Positions 24,681 through 32,718 of a stretch of DNA of 64,000 nucleotides are shown here, one piece after another (the stretch's first letter is position 1; every line of letters begins with the position of its first letter). The notes below the pieces were generated by a model. It saw nothing but the letters and a program-made list of their open reading frames with translations. It did not search any database and was not told the origin of the DNA. Both the position numbers and the translations under genes were made by a program. This stretch comes from an uncultured Poribacteria bacterium (GTDB taxonomy: Bacteria; Poribacteria; WGA-4E; WGA-3G). The stretch is from positions 1,488,001 to 1,552,000 of the forward strand of contig OX638352.1 in assembly GCA_951813545.1 (NCBI GenBank), read 5' to 3'.

Positions 24681-25478
24681 CTATTGTTGTTTGATTCTAC
24701 TCCATGTCGTTGTCAGTTTGTTCACGGGTTCGACAGCGGCGGCAGTTTCAACACCGTTCTCCATGAGAAATTTTATATCCTCTTCTTCTAACGCAACGTT
24801 GAAGAGAGCAACATCGTCAATGATGCCTTCAGTATACCGATCATAGTGCCGCCCAATATGAAATACGCCTTCGCCAGTGCCATACCCGTCTTTTTCATTG
24901 AAATCGGTCTCGCCTTCCATTTCGCCATCTATCCATAGCGAAGCCTTACCCGTACTTACGTCGGCTCTGCCGACGACAAAGTGCCATTTGTCGTCTCCAA
25001 TTTCGGTGGTCCCGTCTGCTCGGAAACTGGTTGACGCGCTGTCGCGCAGGTAGAGGGTCACCTTGTTATCGCCACCTCCATTCCAGAGCAGGTACCATGG
25101 GAGCACTTGTGATGTATCCTCATAGTTTTTGCCAACAAGCGCGCCTGCGACCCTGGTGCCTTTGAAATAGCAGGTGATCGTGAATGAGACACCTGCCTTA
25201 AACCCGACGGTATTTGAGTGTGGAACTTCAACCCAACTGCTGGCACCATCAAATTCAAGTGCCTTACCGAATTTTCCATCCACCCACTTCGCGCCATGAA
25301 TCTCGCCATCGTTTCCGTTTTCTGATGAATCTGCGGCGGTGCCACCTTTTCCTTCGTCAAAGAGCCACATTCCGGTGATACTCTCCGGGTCAATCTTAGC
25401 GAGGCTGGGCAGTGCTATCAACACAAAAACTGCCATAAAACTCGCAAGCGTTACTCGCACACTTTTAAATAAACACAT
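24681..25478 (-). CDS. secreted LamG (concanavalin-like) domain protein
   Basis: The 265-residue protein has a signal peptide (residues 1-27, ending PSLAK) and one LamG/concanavalin-like domain: ITGMWLFDEGKGGTAADSS, KFGKALEFDGASSWVEVP, WHFVVGRADVSTGKASLWID and IDDVALFNVALEEEDI. Such domains bind or sit beside glycans. It ends VEPVNKLTTTWSRIKQQ, the tail shared with two other secreted proteins here. AGGAGG precedes the ATG. It is the first gene of the operon that continues with the selenoprotein, DUF362 and the small lipoprotein. Confidence 0.9.
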   Translation of the reverse strand: MCLFKSVRVTLASFMAVFVLIALPSLAKIDPESITGMWLFDEGKGGTAADSSENGNDGEIHGAKWVDGKFGKALEFDGASSWVEVPHSNTVGFKAGVSFTITCYFKGTRVAGALVGKNYEDTSQVLPWYLLWNGGGDNKVTLYLRDSASTSFRADGTTEIGDDKWHFVVGRADVSTGKASLWIDGEMEGETDFNEKDGYGTGEGVFHIGRHYDRYTEGIIDDVALFNVALEEEDIKFLMENGVETAAAVEPVNKLTTTWSRIKQQ

Positions 25479-25732
25479 TAGAGGTCCTCCTTAAAATCGC
25501 TGTCAGTTCACAATACAGGGAAAAGCAATTTCTATGCCATCGGTTTTTCTGCGTTAAGCGTAAAATTTTGCACGAAACAGGGCACTTCTCATTCCAGCGT
25601 GCACAAAAAGGGGCAATCGTAAATAACTGAAATCAATGTATACACGCCCATATTCTTTTATAGTATACCACCTATCGTGTGCTATGTCAAACCAAACCCC
25701 ATAGGCTTTATTTAGGTTTTAGCGTGTCAGGT

Positions 25733-25884
25733 TTACCGCGACTCCAATTTGATTCGTCCCCATGTGGTAGTTAGAGAGGTACTCACGGGATCGACAGAAA
25801 GCGAGCCGCTGGTAGTGGCACCATTCATTCCGATTAAGGTCTTACCGTTTCCCGACGCATTAGGAATCTAAAGTTAACAACCAT
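25733..25884 (-). pseudogene. remnant of a secreted protein gene with the LTTTWG tail
   Basis: On the minus strand a ribosome binding site (AAGGAGG) and ATG at 25884 are followed after a few codons by a frame break, and then by NGATTSGSLSVDPVSTSL and TTTWGRIKLESR to a TAA at 25733. The tail is the same as at the ends of the proteins at 18473 and 24681. It looks like the two ends of a gene whose middle was deleted. The surrounding region 25479-26090 holds no other gene I can support. Confidence 0.6.
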
Positions 25885-26090
25885 AAGAACCCTCCTTCTA
25901 TCGAAAACAGCCACATTTCAGTTCGCGGAACTATCAACGTTATGGTGTGTTTACGCTTGCATTGTAATTTTAGTTGCTTCACACTGTAATTATCTTCAAG
26001 TTCTCGTTCAACCCAACCTACAAGAATTAGCCTCGTTTATCGAACTTACGCTAATTACAGGTACCACTATAAATTGGGTCATTTAGTTTT

Positions 26091-26209
26091 AAATAAATTA
26101 TTGGATTGTCTAATTTTTTGAATCTTCTTTTTCAAGTCCGGTGCGGTTCCAAACCGCACCTACCGGGCCTGGGGGGTCTAAAATTGAACCAAAAAATCGA
26201 AAACTAAAT
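26091..26209. repeat. short inverted-repeat element with GGTGCGG hairpin
   Basis: ATTTAGTTTT and AAAACTAAAT form the ends of a 119-bp stretch that contains the hairpin GGTGCGGTTCCAAACCGCACC. The hairpin is related to the one at 10104-10117 (GGTTTCAAACCGC), so it may be part of another small element family. Confidence 0.6.
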
Positions 26210-26240
26210 AGTCCTGTTCTGCCACTATAAATCCCATTGA

Positions 26241-26269
26241 TTGACAAAGAGACGGCGTTTTGATAAAAT
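26241..26269 (+). promoter_or_regulatory. sigma70-type promoter for the PorV-like gene
   Basis: TTGACA, a 17-base spacer and TAAAAT lie about 80 bases before the ATG at 26348. The leader has AAGGAG at 26300 but far from the start. Confidence 0.65.
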
Positions 26270-26347
26270 TGCCCTTGTTTCACCACGCGACCAAGACCTT
26301 AAGGAGATAGACACACGAAAAACGCGAACCGCTTTCCCTATTCCACC

Positions 26348-27232
26348 ATGAAACTCTTCCGATGCCTTCTGCTAACGCTAATCTTGTCGCTGAATGGATC
26401 GGTTAACGCCGCATTTGAGAACATTGAACTCATGGCAGGCCCCGCAGGGATGGGCAGCGCATACGCAGCAGCGACTCAGGACACCAGCGCACTGATCTGG
26501 AATCCGGCAGGTTTGGCAGGACTGTCAACACCTGAAATTGCTATCGGTTATCTGGATTTACACGGTGTGTTAGGCTATAGCTTCATTGGCATCGCACACC
26601 CAATTCGGAAAGGACAGACCATCGGCGCAGCAATTCTGAACTCAAGTGATACAGAGGGAATTTCTCACGAAAGGATTGTGTTGTTGTCCGCCGCAACCCG
26701 CGTATGGAGGAGGTTACACATCGGTATTAATGCGAAGTATTTTAGCACCTCAGTCAATCTCGAACAAGTCCCGCTGGGTAGCGGCAGAGGGTGGGGTGCC
26801 GATCTCGGTATACAGTATGCCCTGATAACAGATCGGGTTAAAATGGGTGTGGTATTTCCAAATCTATTCTCAAATTTATCTTATCGTAGGCTCAAAGAAA
26901 ATACGACTGACGGCACCTACGAGGAGCCGCTGCTCCGCGAATGGCGTATCGGCACTGCTGTAAAAGTCAACTTTGGCTCAGATACACCAGATAGAAAACC
27001 GGATTCTGTGTTAGCCGCTGTCGAGGTCGCCAATGGCGTTCCTCTCATCGGATGCGAGTATCAATATAATGTAAAGCATGGCGATCTCGCGCTTCGGTTG
27101 GGATGGCGGTTCACCCATGGATTCACCGCTGGATTCGGTTATCAGCACGGTAATATCGGATTAGATTATGCCTTTGTGAATGAGAAATACGGTTCGCAGA
27201 CCTCGCTATTTTCAGTTCGGCTTTCCTACTGA
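26348..27232 (+). CDS. PorV/UPF0164-like outer membrane beta-barrel protein
   Basis: The 294-residue protein has a signal peptide (1-22, ending SVNAAFEN) and the N-terminal signature of the PorV/UPF0164 group: AGPAGMGSAYAAATQDTSAL then IWNPAGLAGL. The rest alternates short beta strands and ends with an aromatic residue (SVRLSY), as outer membrane barrels do. PorV proteins of type 9 secretion systems carry cargo with C-terminal sorting domains; others in this family have unknown jobs. A FlgD-like C-terminal domain on the sulfatase at 52473 is a possible cargo signal. No other secretion genes are in the window. Confidence 0.82.
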   Translation: MKLFRCLLLTLILSLNGSVNAAFENIELMAGPAGMGSAYAAATQDTSALIWNPAGLAGLSTPEIAIGYLDLHGVLGYSFIGIAHPIRKGQTIGAAILNSSDTEGISHERIVLLSAATRVWRRLHIGINAKYFSTSVNLEQVPLGSGRGWGADLGIQYALITDRVKMGVVFPNLFSNLSYRRLKENTTDGTYEEPLLREWRIGTAVKVNFGSDTPDRKPDSVLAAVEVANGVPLIGCEYQYNVKHGDLALRLGWRFTHGFTAGFGYQHGNIGLDYAFVNEKYGSQTSLFSVRLSY

Positions 27233-27418
27233 AAACGACTTGACATTCCGCAAAGACCACAATCTAAAAGATTATGCTACAAAGATAGCAACTTGGGTTA
27301 TCACAAAAAATTGGGAATATATACCGCGCTGGTCGGGTTAAAGAAATTAGACTGTGTCAGAAAGCCGCTGCAATGTATTAGAGGGCTCAATCCACAGCAT
27401 AATCACGGGGCACAATAA

Positions 27419-28855
27419 ATGGCTCAAAAGAGAAAACAAACCCGGAAAAAAATGCGGATAGAGGACTGCTCATTGAAAATGCAGGAGCATATCCAGCAGC
27501 TCGGTATATCTTCAGTTGAGACGTATAAGGAATGGTGCCGCGCCCATAATCTCAGTCAGGGTTTGGATAAAAGTCCGCGCCAACGCCAAGACGAATTATA
27601 CGTTATGACCCGCACGCAAGCCACCAAAATGATGGCGAAAAAGAAGAAAGACCGGAACTTGAGAGAGATTCTTCCGAAGATATACAATCAAGAACTACGG
27701 CCGGAAAAACTACAGAATTCGGTTACCAGAGCCATTTCGGAAACTTTTGAGAGCAGCATAGCCCCGGAAGTCCTCTTGAAACTCCTGTTATATCTCGAAG
27801 ACAATTCAGACTTGTTAAAGGAGACTACCTATATTCAAGGCATCGCAGCACTCGCAAATCATCACGAGAGTTGGATTCGATCCGTTGAGACGTGGCAGGT
27901 GAAAAAACATAACCGCGACCGCCAGTTCTCCGAACTCGCTCGCCATCTACTCGCTGCTTATGAAGTTCCGCTTTTTATGGATCGCGTCTGGTTTAATGGA
28001 AATGTAGTGCACCAAAATTGGTTTAAACACATCGGCACCGGTCAAAATATCCGAACCGCACCGGATATCCCTATACCGCTCACGAAAAAGATGGCACACC
28101 ATTTTCTTAAGGCACCGAGGCATTACACCGTTGAAGAGGCACTCCGGTGGGGACAAGTACACGCCCTCGGTGGCGATCAGTATTTAGTGGATGCGCTCCG
28201 GCAAACACAACTGACCCAATCTTTTAAAAACGATGATTTCTGGCTGAATGTAATTCGCTTTTTTATTGCGAACCCGATGTTGGATGTCAGTCATGTACAC
28301 CCGATTATTGACTACATCTGGCATCAGAGATACGAGAACCGTCGCGTTTTCGTCGAGAGAGGGGTTGCGAGAGAAATAGGACCGGCGCAACCTAATTTCA
28401 GTATGAGAGGGAGAACGCCTGAGACGCTGCTCCGTCAAGTTGAAGAATGGCACGGCGACCTCGGTAGAGAATCGAAAGGCAGGGAACTTGAGTGGCACGG
28501 TTCAGAGATCGGTGAATTTCATCTTTTAGAAGGGAGTGAGGTGTCGCGGAATATGAAATTCTGGTCTATTCGAGAACTGCTCAGCAGCGACGAACTTATC
28601 GACGAAGGACGGGCACTGCGGCATTGTGTCTCAACTTATGCGAGATCCTGTCATACCGGACGGTCATCGATTTGGAGTATGGAAATTGAAGATGAAAATG
28701 GACGACGCAAGATTTTGACGATTGAGGTCGCGCTACGCGAAAAAGTTATCCGTCAGGTTCGGGGCAGGCGGAATCGTTTACCAACACCTAAAGAGAAAGA
28801 CCTGTTAGCAAAGTGGGCGGAACAAGAAGGGTTGCAACTCGTTGGATACATATAG
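27419..28855 (+). CDS. PcfJ-like protein
   Basis: The C-terminal 110 residues match the PcfJ-like family: DEGRALRHCVSTYARSCHTG, RSSIWSMEIEDENGRRKILT and IRQVRGRRNRLPT. The rest of the 478-residue protein is basic and helical, with a very Lys/Arg-rich start (MAQKRKQTRKKMR) that may bind nucleic acid. PcfJ was first noted in a conjugative plasmid of Enterococcus; chromosomal relatives are common but their function is unknown. It stands alone, with no conjugation genes next to it. The start at 27419 has only a weak GGGG-containing ribosome site; an ATG at 27452 is possible. Confidence 0.8.
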   Translation: MAQKRKQTRKKMRIEDCSLKMQEHIQQLGISSVETYKEWCRAHNLSQGLDKSPRQRQDELYVMTRTQATKMMAKKKKDRNLREILPKIYNQELRPEKLQNSVTRAISETFESSIAPEVLLKLLLYLEDNSDLLKETTYIQGIAALANHHESWIRSVETWQVKKHNRDRQFSELARHLLAAYEVPLFMDRVWFNGNVVHQNWFKHIGTGQNIRTAPDIPIPLTKKMAHHFLKAPRHYTVEEALRWGQVHALGGDQYLVDALRQTQLTQSFKNDDFWLNVIRFFIANPMLDVSHVHPIIDYIWHQRYENRRVFVERGVAREIGPAQPNFSMRGRTPETLLRQVEEWHGDLGRESKGRELEWHGSEIGEFHLLEGSEVSRNMKFWSIRELLSSDELIDEGRALRHCVSTYARSCHTGRSSIWSMEIEDENGRRKILTIEVALREKVIRQVRGRRNRLPTPKEKDLLAKWAEQEGLQLVGYI

Positions 28856-29167
28856 GGGGGTATAGTTGTCAGTTTTCAGTCATCGGTTTTCAGTAGACTG
28901 CTGAGTACTGACTGCTGGTGACTAATTGTCTGAATCAGGATTCACAGGATTCAAGGATTTTCAGGATTACACCGATTATGGAAGAAACCGAGACGACAAC
29001 AAGGCGCACGCGATTGGAAAATCGAAATTACCGGAGCACTGAGTGGACCTGGCTGGTAGATACCGAAAAAGTTGATTTTTGATACAATTGATGGTAAACT
29101 GTTTAGAGTTACAGTTCAGGTAGGCGCAGAACCCCTACCACGATTGAACCAAAAAGGAGATAGCAGG
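28856..29167 (+). other. gene-free gap with short repeats
   Basis: The first 70 bases are made of TCAGTTTTCAGTCATCGG-like short repeats, a kind also seen at 33760-33800. The next stretch (CAGGATTCACAGGATTCAAGG) is repetitive as well. From 29060 on, AAAAAGTTGATTTTTGATAC resembles the ends of the two following antitoxin units, so a lost fourth unit may have been here. No gene seen. Confidence 0.6.
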
Positions 29168-29356
29168 ATGGAAAAATCAACGACTATCCAAGAGATTGTC
29201 CAACGATTGGAAAACCTTTCACCCGGAAAACAGAGACAGGTTTTAGATTTTCCGTTAGAGTTGTCCGGAGAATCTCCAAAAGGTATACCCCTTCAGGAAC
29301 TAATCGAATTTGCAGCAGGTCTATTCCCGCCTGAGGACTTGGAAAAAATAAAGTAA
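29168..29356 (+). pseudogene. DUF2281-type antitoxin copy 1, cut by a nonsense change
   Basis: This short frame (MEKSTTIQEIVQRLENLSPG, then QVLDFPLELSGE) is a close relative of the antitoxin at 29788. It stops at a TAA (29354) where that copy has CAA in MKQAIEEDC; after the TAA the frame continues AIEEDCGLASLSQGQHLQKR. So one base change has removed the last 20 or so residues. AAAGGAGA lies before the ATG. It could still make a 62-residue product. Confidence 0.7.
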
Positions 29357-29500
29357 GCGATTGAGGAGGACTGTGGATTAGCATCATTATCACAAGGACA
29401 GCATCTTCAAAAACGTTGATTTTTTGATACGACTTAGAATAAAATTTTTGCAGAAGATTGGTAGATATGGAAACACTGTACCGTAATCAAAGGAGGCAAC

Positions 29501-29758
29501 ATGATGGATAACTTAAAGACAGAACTTTTAGAACAAATAGAAAAACTTACCCCAGTGCAACAGAAGCAGGTTTTGGATTTTGCGTTAGAACTTACGGGTG
29601 AGCTGGCAAAGCGTTATCCGGGAGAAAAACTACTTAAACTTGTAGGTACAATTTCGCCTGAAGACCTTGAAATCATGAAACAGACAATTGAAGAAGATGC
29701 GGAATGGCATCGCTATCGCAAGAACAGCATCCCCAAAAACGCTGATTTTCCCATATAA
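29501..29758 (+). CDS. DUF2281-type antitoxin paralogue 2
   Basis: The 85-residue protein has the same plan as its neighbours: a helix with LLEQIEKLTPVQQKQVLDFA, LELTGELAK, then LVGTISPEDLEIMKQTIEED and a basic tail. DUF2281 proteins are usually found next to PIN-domain toxins. This copy has no toxin directly after it; the next gene is another antitoxin copy. AAAGGAGG precedes two ATG codons in a row at 29501. It may be a free antitoxin that protects from the PIN toxin at 30002 or from related toxins elsewhere. Confidence 0.7.
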   Translation: MMDNLKTELLEQIEKLTPVQQKQVLDFALELTGELAKRYPGEKLLKLVGTISPEDLEIMKQTIEEDAEWHRYRKNSIPKNADFPI

Positions 29759-29787
29759 CTTATGATAATGAAAAAGGAGATAACACA

Positions 29788-30018
29788 ATGGAAAACCCAA
29801 CAACTATCCAAGAGATTGTGGCGCGATTAAACAAACTTACCCTCGCGCAACAGCAGGAGATTTTAGATTTCACGATGGAACTTTCGGGAGAACTACCCGA
29901 GGGAACCCCTATTGAGGAATTTCTTAAATTTGCGGGAACGATTCCGTTAGAGGATCTTGAAGAAATGAAGCAAGCAATTGAGGAGGATTGTGAGCAAGTC
30001 CATGACGCAGAGCGGTAG
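29788..30018 (+). CDS. DUF2281-type antitoxin paired with the PIN toxin
   Basis: The 76-residue protein (TTIQEIVARLNKLTLAQQQE, ILDFTMELSGELPEG, FAGTIPLEDLEEMKQAIEED) overlaps the start of the PIN toxin gene, the usual order in VapBC-like pairs. It would bind the toxin and probably repress the operon. AAAGGAGA is before the ATG. It is the third of three tandem copies with about 300-bp spacing. Confidence 0.78.
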   Translation: MENPTTIQEIVARLNKLTLAQQQEILDFTMELSGELPEGTPIEEFLKFAGTIPLEDLEEMKQAIEEDCEQVHDAER

Positions 30019-30397
30019 ATACCTGTTGGATACTAACATTGTTATTGCAATGTTCGCCGGTGAAGCGGCGATCCAAGAAAGAAGACCAAACGCTGATAAA
30101 GTATACCTACCTTCTATTGTAGTTGGTGAACTTTGCTATGGTGCCCGAAAATCCAGCAGACCTATAGAAAATCTTGCAAGAGTTAACAGGCTTACTCAAG
30201 ATGTTCAGGTTATTCCTTGTAATTTGGAGACAGCACAGTGGTACGGAATCATCAAAGATCGGTTACATCGGAAGGGTCGCCTCATCCCCGACAACGATAT
30301 CTGGATTGCTGCAGTTGCTATTCAACGTGGATTAATCCTCGCCACACGAGACGCACATTTTGATGAAGTCGAAATTTTACACACAGAACGTTGGTAG
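30002..30397 (+). CDS. PIN-domain (VapC-like) toxin ribonuclease
   Basis: The 131-residue protein has the PIN acidic residues in the expected order: YLLDTNIVIAMF (first Asp), VGELCYGA (Glu), IPDNDIWIAAVAIQ (third acidic group) and ILATRDAHFDEV (fourth). VapC toxins cut tRNA or rRNA. The start is not certain: ATG at 30002 (15 bases after AGGAGG) or GTG at 29990 (3 bases after). Either way it overlaps the antitoxin gene. The downstream neighbour is convergent, so this ends the operon. Confidence 0.88.
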   Translation: MTQSGRYLLDTNIVIAMFAGEAAIQERRPNADKVYLPSIVVGELCYGARKSSRPIENLARVNRLTQDVQVIPCNLETAQWYGIIKDRLHRKGRLIPDNDIWIAAVAIQRGLILATRDAHFDEVEILHTERW

Positions 30398-30400
30398 ATA

Positions 30401-31771
30401 CTACACTAACAACAGATATGGATCTTGAATATAATTAGAAATCGTTTGCAAGAACTGAGCTGCAGGCGCGCCATCTACAACACGATGGTCAAACGTTAGA
30501 CTCAGCGTCAGCATGCTCCGAACAACAATCTCATCTTCGTGAACAACCGGCTTCTTCAGAATCCGTCCCACCCCAAGAATAGCACTCTCCGGCGGATTGA
30601 TGATAGGCGTGAACGCATCAATCCCGAAGTTTCCAAGATTTGTAATGGTAAAGGTCCCACCCTGAAGTTCACCCGGTGTCAGTTGATTACTGCGTGCGCG
30701 CTCAGCAAAACCTCTTACCTGCGCGGAGATTTCCGATAACCTTTCCTTGTCCGCGTTCGGAACGACCGGCACTACCAATCCATCCTCCAAGGCAACTGCT
30801 ACCCCGATGTTAACTTCAGGTAACAGATGAATCCCCTCCTCCGTGAGCGTTGCATTGAGTCGTGGGTGTTCCCGCAAGGCATTTGCGACAACCTTTACAA
30901 GCAGGTCGGTGTAAGTGAGACTTATCTCCTTAGCTTGCAATTTATCGTTGAGCATCCCGCGCAATTCGACGAAAGCCGTTGCGTCAACCTCCGTGTGGAG
31001 CGTGACGCTGGCATTGGTTTGAACGCTCATGGTCATCCGTTCTGCGATAATTTCACGGATGCCATCCATAGGGATAACCTCTGTCGCCTGCTGAAGTGCT
31101 GGTGTCTCTACAACAGGGGTTTCAGGTGCTGCGCTGGCGGCTTGTTGTAATACATCATCCCGGACGACTCTGCCATCAGGCCCGGAACCAGCAATTGCGC
31201 TGAGATCAACCCCATGCTCCTTCGCCAATCGTCGGGCAAGCGGAGATGCTTTAAGGCGCGTCGTTTCGGTCGGAGCCGGAACTGGCTCTCTTAAGTCAAT
31301 GTATCGTTGTACATCGCTTTCAAGGATACGTCCACCAGGTCCAGAGGCTTTGACTTCGGTCAGATCAATAGCGAGTTTTTCGGCAAGTTGGCGTGCTGCT
31401 GGGGAGGCTTTTGGCACAACGGTCGGCATTGATGGTATTACCTTCGGTTGTGCGGGTTGCACCGGTTCTTCCTGTTCCGGTTCTTGCTGTTGTTCCACCG
31501 CTGTATCCACTTCAACGCGTGCCACCTCTTCTCCGGGTGCTCCAATAATCGCTAATAAGGCGTTGACGGGGACATTTGCCCCTTCCTCAGCAAGCAATTG
31601 TGCGATTACACCGTCGGTAGGGGATTCCTGTTCATGGACGACCTTATCGGTTTCAATCTCCAACAAGGGTTGTCCCTGCGTGACGGTATCGCCTTCCTTA
31701 ACCAGCCATTTTCCGATTTTCCCCTTGGTCATCGTCTGATCCATCTGAAGCATTCTTAATTCAACTGCCAT
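30401..31771 (-). CDS. dihydrolipoamide acyltransferase (E2) of a 2-oxoacid dehydrogenase complex
   Basis: The 456-residue protein has all E2 parts: a lipoyl domain with ETDK (lipoyl Lys43), an acidic Gln/Pro linker (about 85-118), two E3/E1-binding domains in a row (121-158, ASPAARQLAEKLAIDLTEV, and 174-210, ASPLARRLAKEHGVDLSAI), and the acyltransferase core ending in LTFDHRVVDGAPAA with the catalytic His. Most bacterial E2 proteins have one binding domain. The core could belong to a pyruvate, branched-chain or acetoin complex. E1 and E3 genes are not next to it. The ATG follows leader A and the 105-bp tandem array. Confidence 0.92.
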   Translation of the reverse strand: MAVELRMLQMDQTMTKGKIGKWLVKEGDTVTQGQPLLEIETDKVVHEQESPTDGVIAQLLAEEGANVPVNALLAIIGAPGEEVARVEVDTAVEQQQEPEQEEPVQPAQPKVIPSMPTVVPKASPAARQLAEKLAIDLTEVKASGPGGRILESDVQRYIDLREPVPAPTETTRLKASPLARRLAKEHGVDLSAIAGSGPDGRVVRDDVLQQAASAAPETPVVETPALQQATEVIPMDGIREIIAERMTMSVQTNASVTLHTEVDATAFVELRGMLNDKLQAKEISLTYTDLLVKVVANALREHPRLNATLTEEGIHLLPEVNIGVAVALEDGLVVPVVPNADKERLSEISAQVRGFAERARSNQLTPGELQGGTFTITNLGNFGIDAFTPIINPPESAILGVGRILKKPVVHEDEIVVRSMLTLSLTFDHRVVDGAPAAQFLQTISNYIQDPYLLLV

Positions 31772-32367
31772 ATTTTTAATTTTCCTTGCGGTTCGATAAG
31801 GTTAGTTTTGCAGGAGCAATCTGCTTCGTATATCCAGCCCGGCACGTCGCTTGGGCTTACATGCCCTGGCTAACTCCCACCTTAGTTTCCTTGCGGTTCG
31901 ATAAGGTTAGTTTTACGGGAACGATCCGCTCCGTATATCCAGCCCGGCACGTCGCTTGGGCTTACGCGCTCTGGCTAACTCCCACCTTAGTTTCCTTGCG
32001 GTTCGATAAGGTTAGTTTTACGGGAACGATCTGCTTCGTATATCCAGCCCGGCGCGATGCTTGGGCTTACGCGCTCTGGCTAACTCCCACCTTAGTTTCC
32101 TTGCGGTTCGATAAGGTTAGTTTTACGGGAACGATCTGCTTCGTATATCCAGCCCGGCGCGATGCTTGGGCTTACGCGCTCTGGCTAACTCCCACCTTAG
32201 TTTCCTTGCGGTTCGATAAGGTTAGTTTTACGGGAACGATCTGCTTCGTATATCCAGCCCGGCGCGATGCTTGGGCTTACATGCCCTGGCTAACTCCCAC
32301 CTTAGTTTCCTTGCGGTTCGATAAGGTTAGTTTTGCAGGAGCGATCCGCTCCGTTATTTTTTGGTAG
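31772..32367 (-). repeat. 105-bp tandem array derived from leader repeat A
   Basis: The motif CCTTGCGGTTCGATAAGG recurs at 31784, 31889, 31994, 32099, 32204 and 32309, exactly 105 bases apart; five full units and a part of a sixth. The unit nearest the gene supplies the ribosome binding site of the E2 gene. Single copies of the same unit occur at 33992-34085 and 36324-36420. As 105 is a multiple of three, one plus-strand frame stays open for 193 codons, but it has no ribosome site and I do not treat it as a gene. It is not a CRISPR array, as there are no unique spacers. Confidence 0.9.
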
Positions 32368-32372
32368 CAGAC

Positions 32373-32669
32373 TCATGGGTGCGCCTCAATCAATTCAATC
32401 AGCAACTCAACATTTTCATCCTTTTCCAAGATGAGTGCAAATTTTTGGTATTCGTCACCTTTGAAGATCGCTTGAATAAAAGGACCAAATCCAATTAAGA
32501 GCTGGCTCCCCAAAAAATTAAGTGGCTTGCCGATCTCTAAGAAGAGAATCGCTGGCGTGGTCAAACCGCGCCGCACAATCCACGTTGCTGCCTTTTCAAG
32601 CAGTGCGCGTTGTTCAGATTCGGGAATATCTTCGAGGACACGCGGTATTTCGGCGTTCGGATTGAACAT
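32373..32669 (-). CDS. small uncharacterised protein
   Basis: The 98-residue protein (ATG at 32669; an in-frame GTG at 32678 is possible) has an N-terminal acidic helix, a Trp-Ile-Val segment (KAATWIVRRGLTTPAILFLE) and a hydrophobic stretch LNFLGSQLLIGFGPFIQAIF, followed by YQKFALILEKDENVELLIEL. The hydrophobic part could be a membrane-associated helix. I recognise the layout from uncharacterised proteins of this kind of genome but know no function. It lies 49 bases after the Gfo/Idh gene stop on the same strand and is probably co-transcribed. Confidence 0.65.
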   Translation of the reverse strand: MFNPNAEIPRVLEDIPESEQRALLEKAATWIVRRGLTTPAILFLEIGKPLNFLGSQLLIGFGPFIQAIFKGDEYQKFALILEKDENVELLIELIEAHP

Positions 32670-32718
32670 AGTCAGCACCTACCTGATGCGCGACTCCCTA
32701 ACTACGAGAGCCGAGACC

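Noticed and set aside
31786..32367. 193-codon open frame with a repeated 35-residue peptide on the plus strand
   Set aside because: It is the by-product of a 105-bp tandem repeat whose length is a multiple of three. It has no ribosome site and the same unit occurs in other contexts as a leader on the other strand.
31784..32367. Possible CRISPR array
   Set aside because: The whole 105-bp unit is repeated; there are no unique spacers of constant length and no cas genes.
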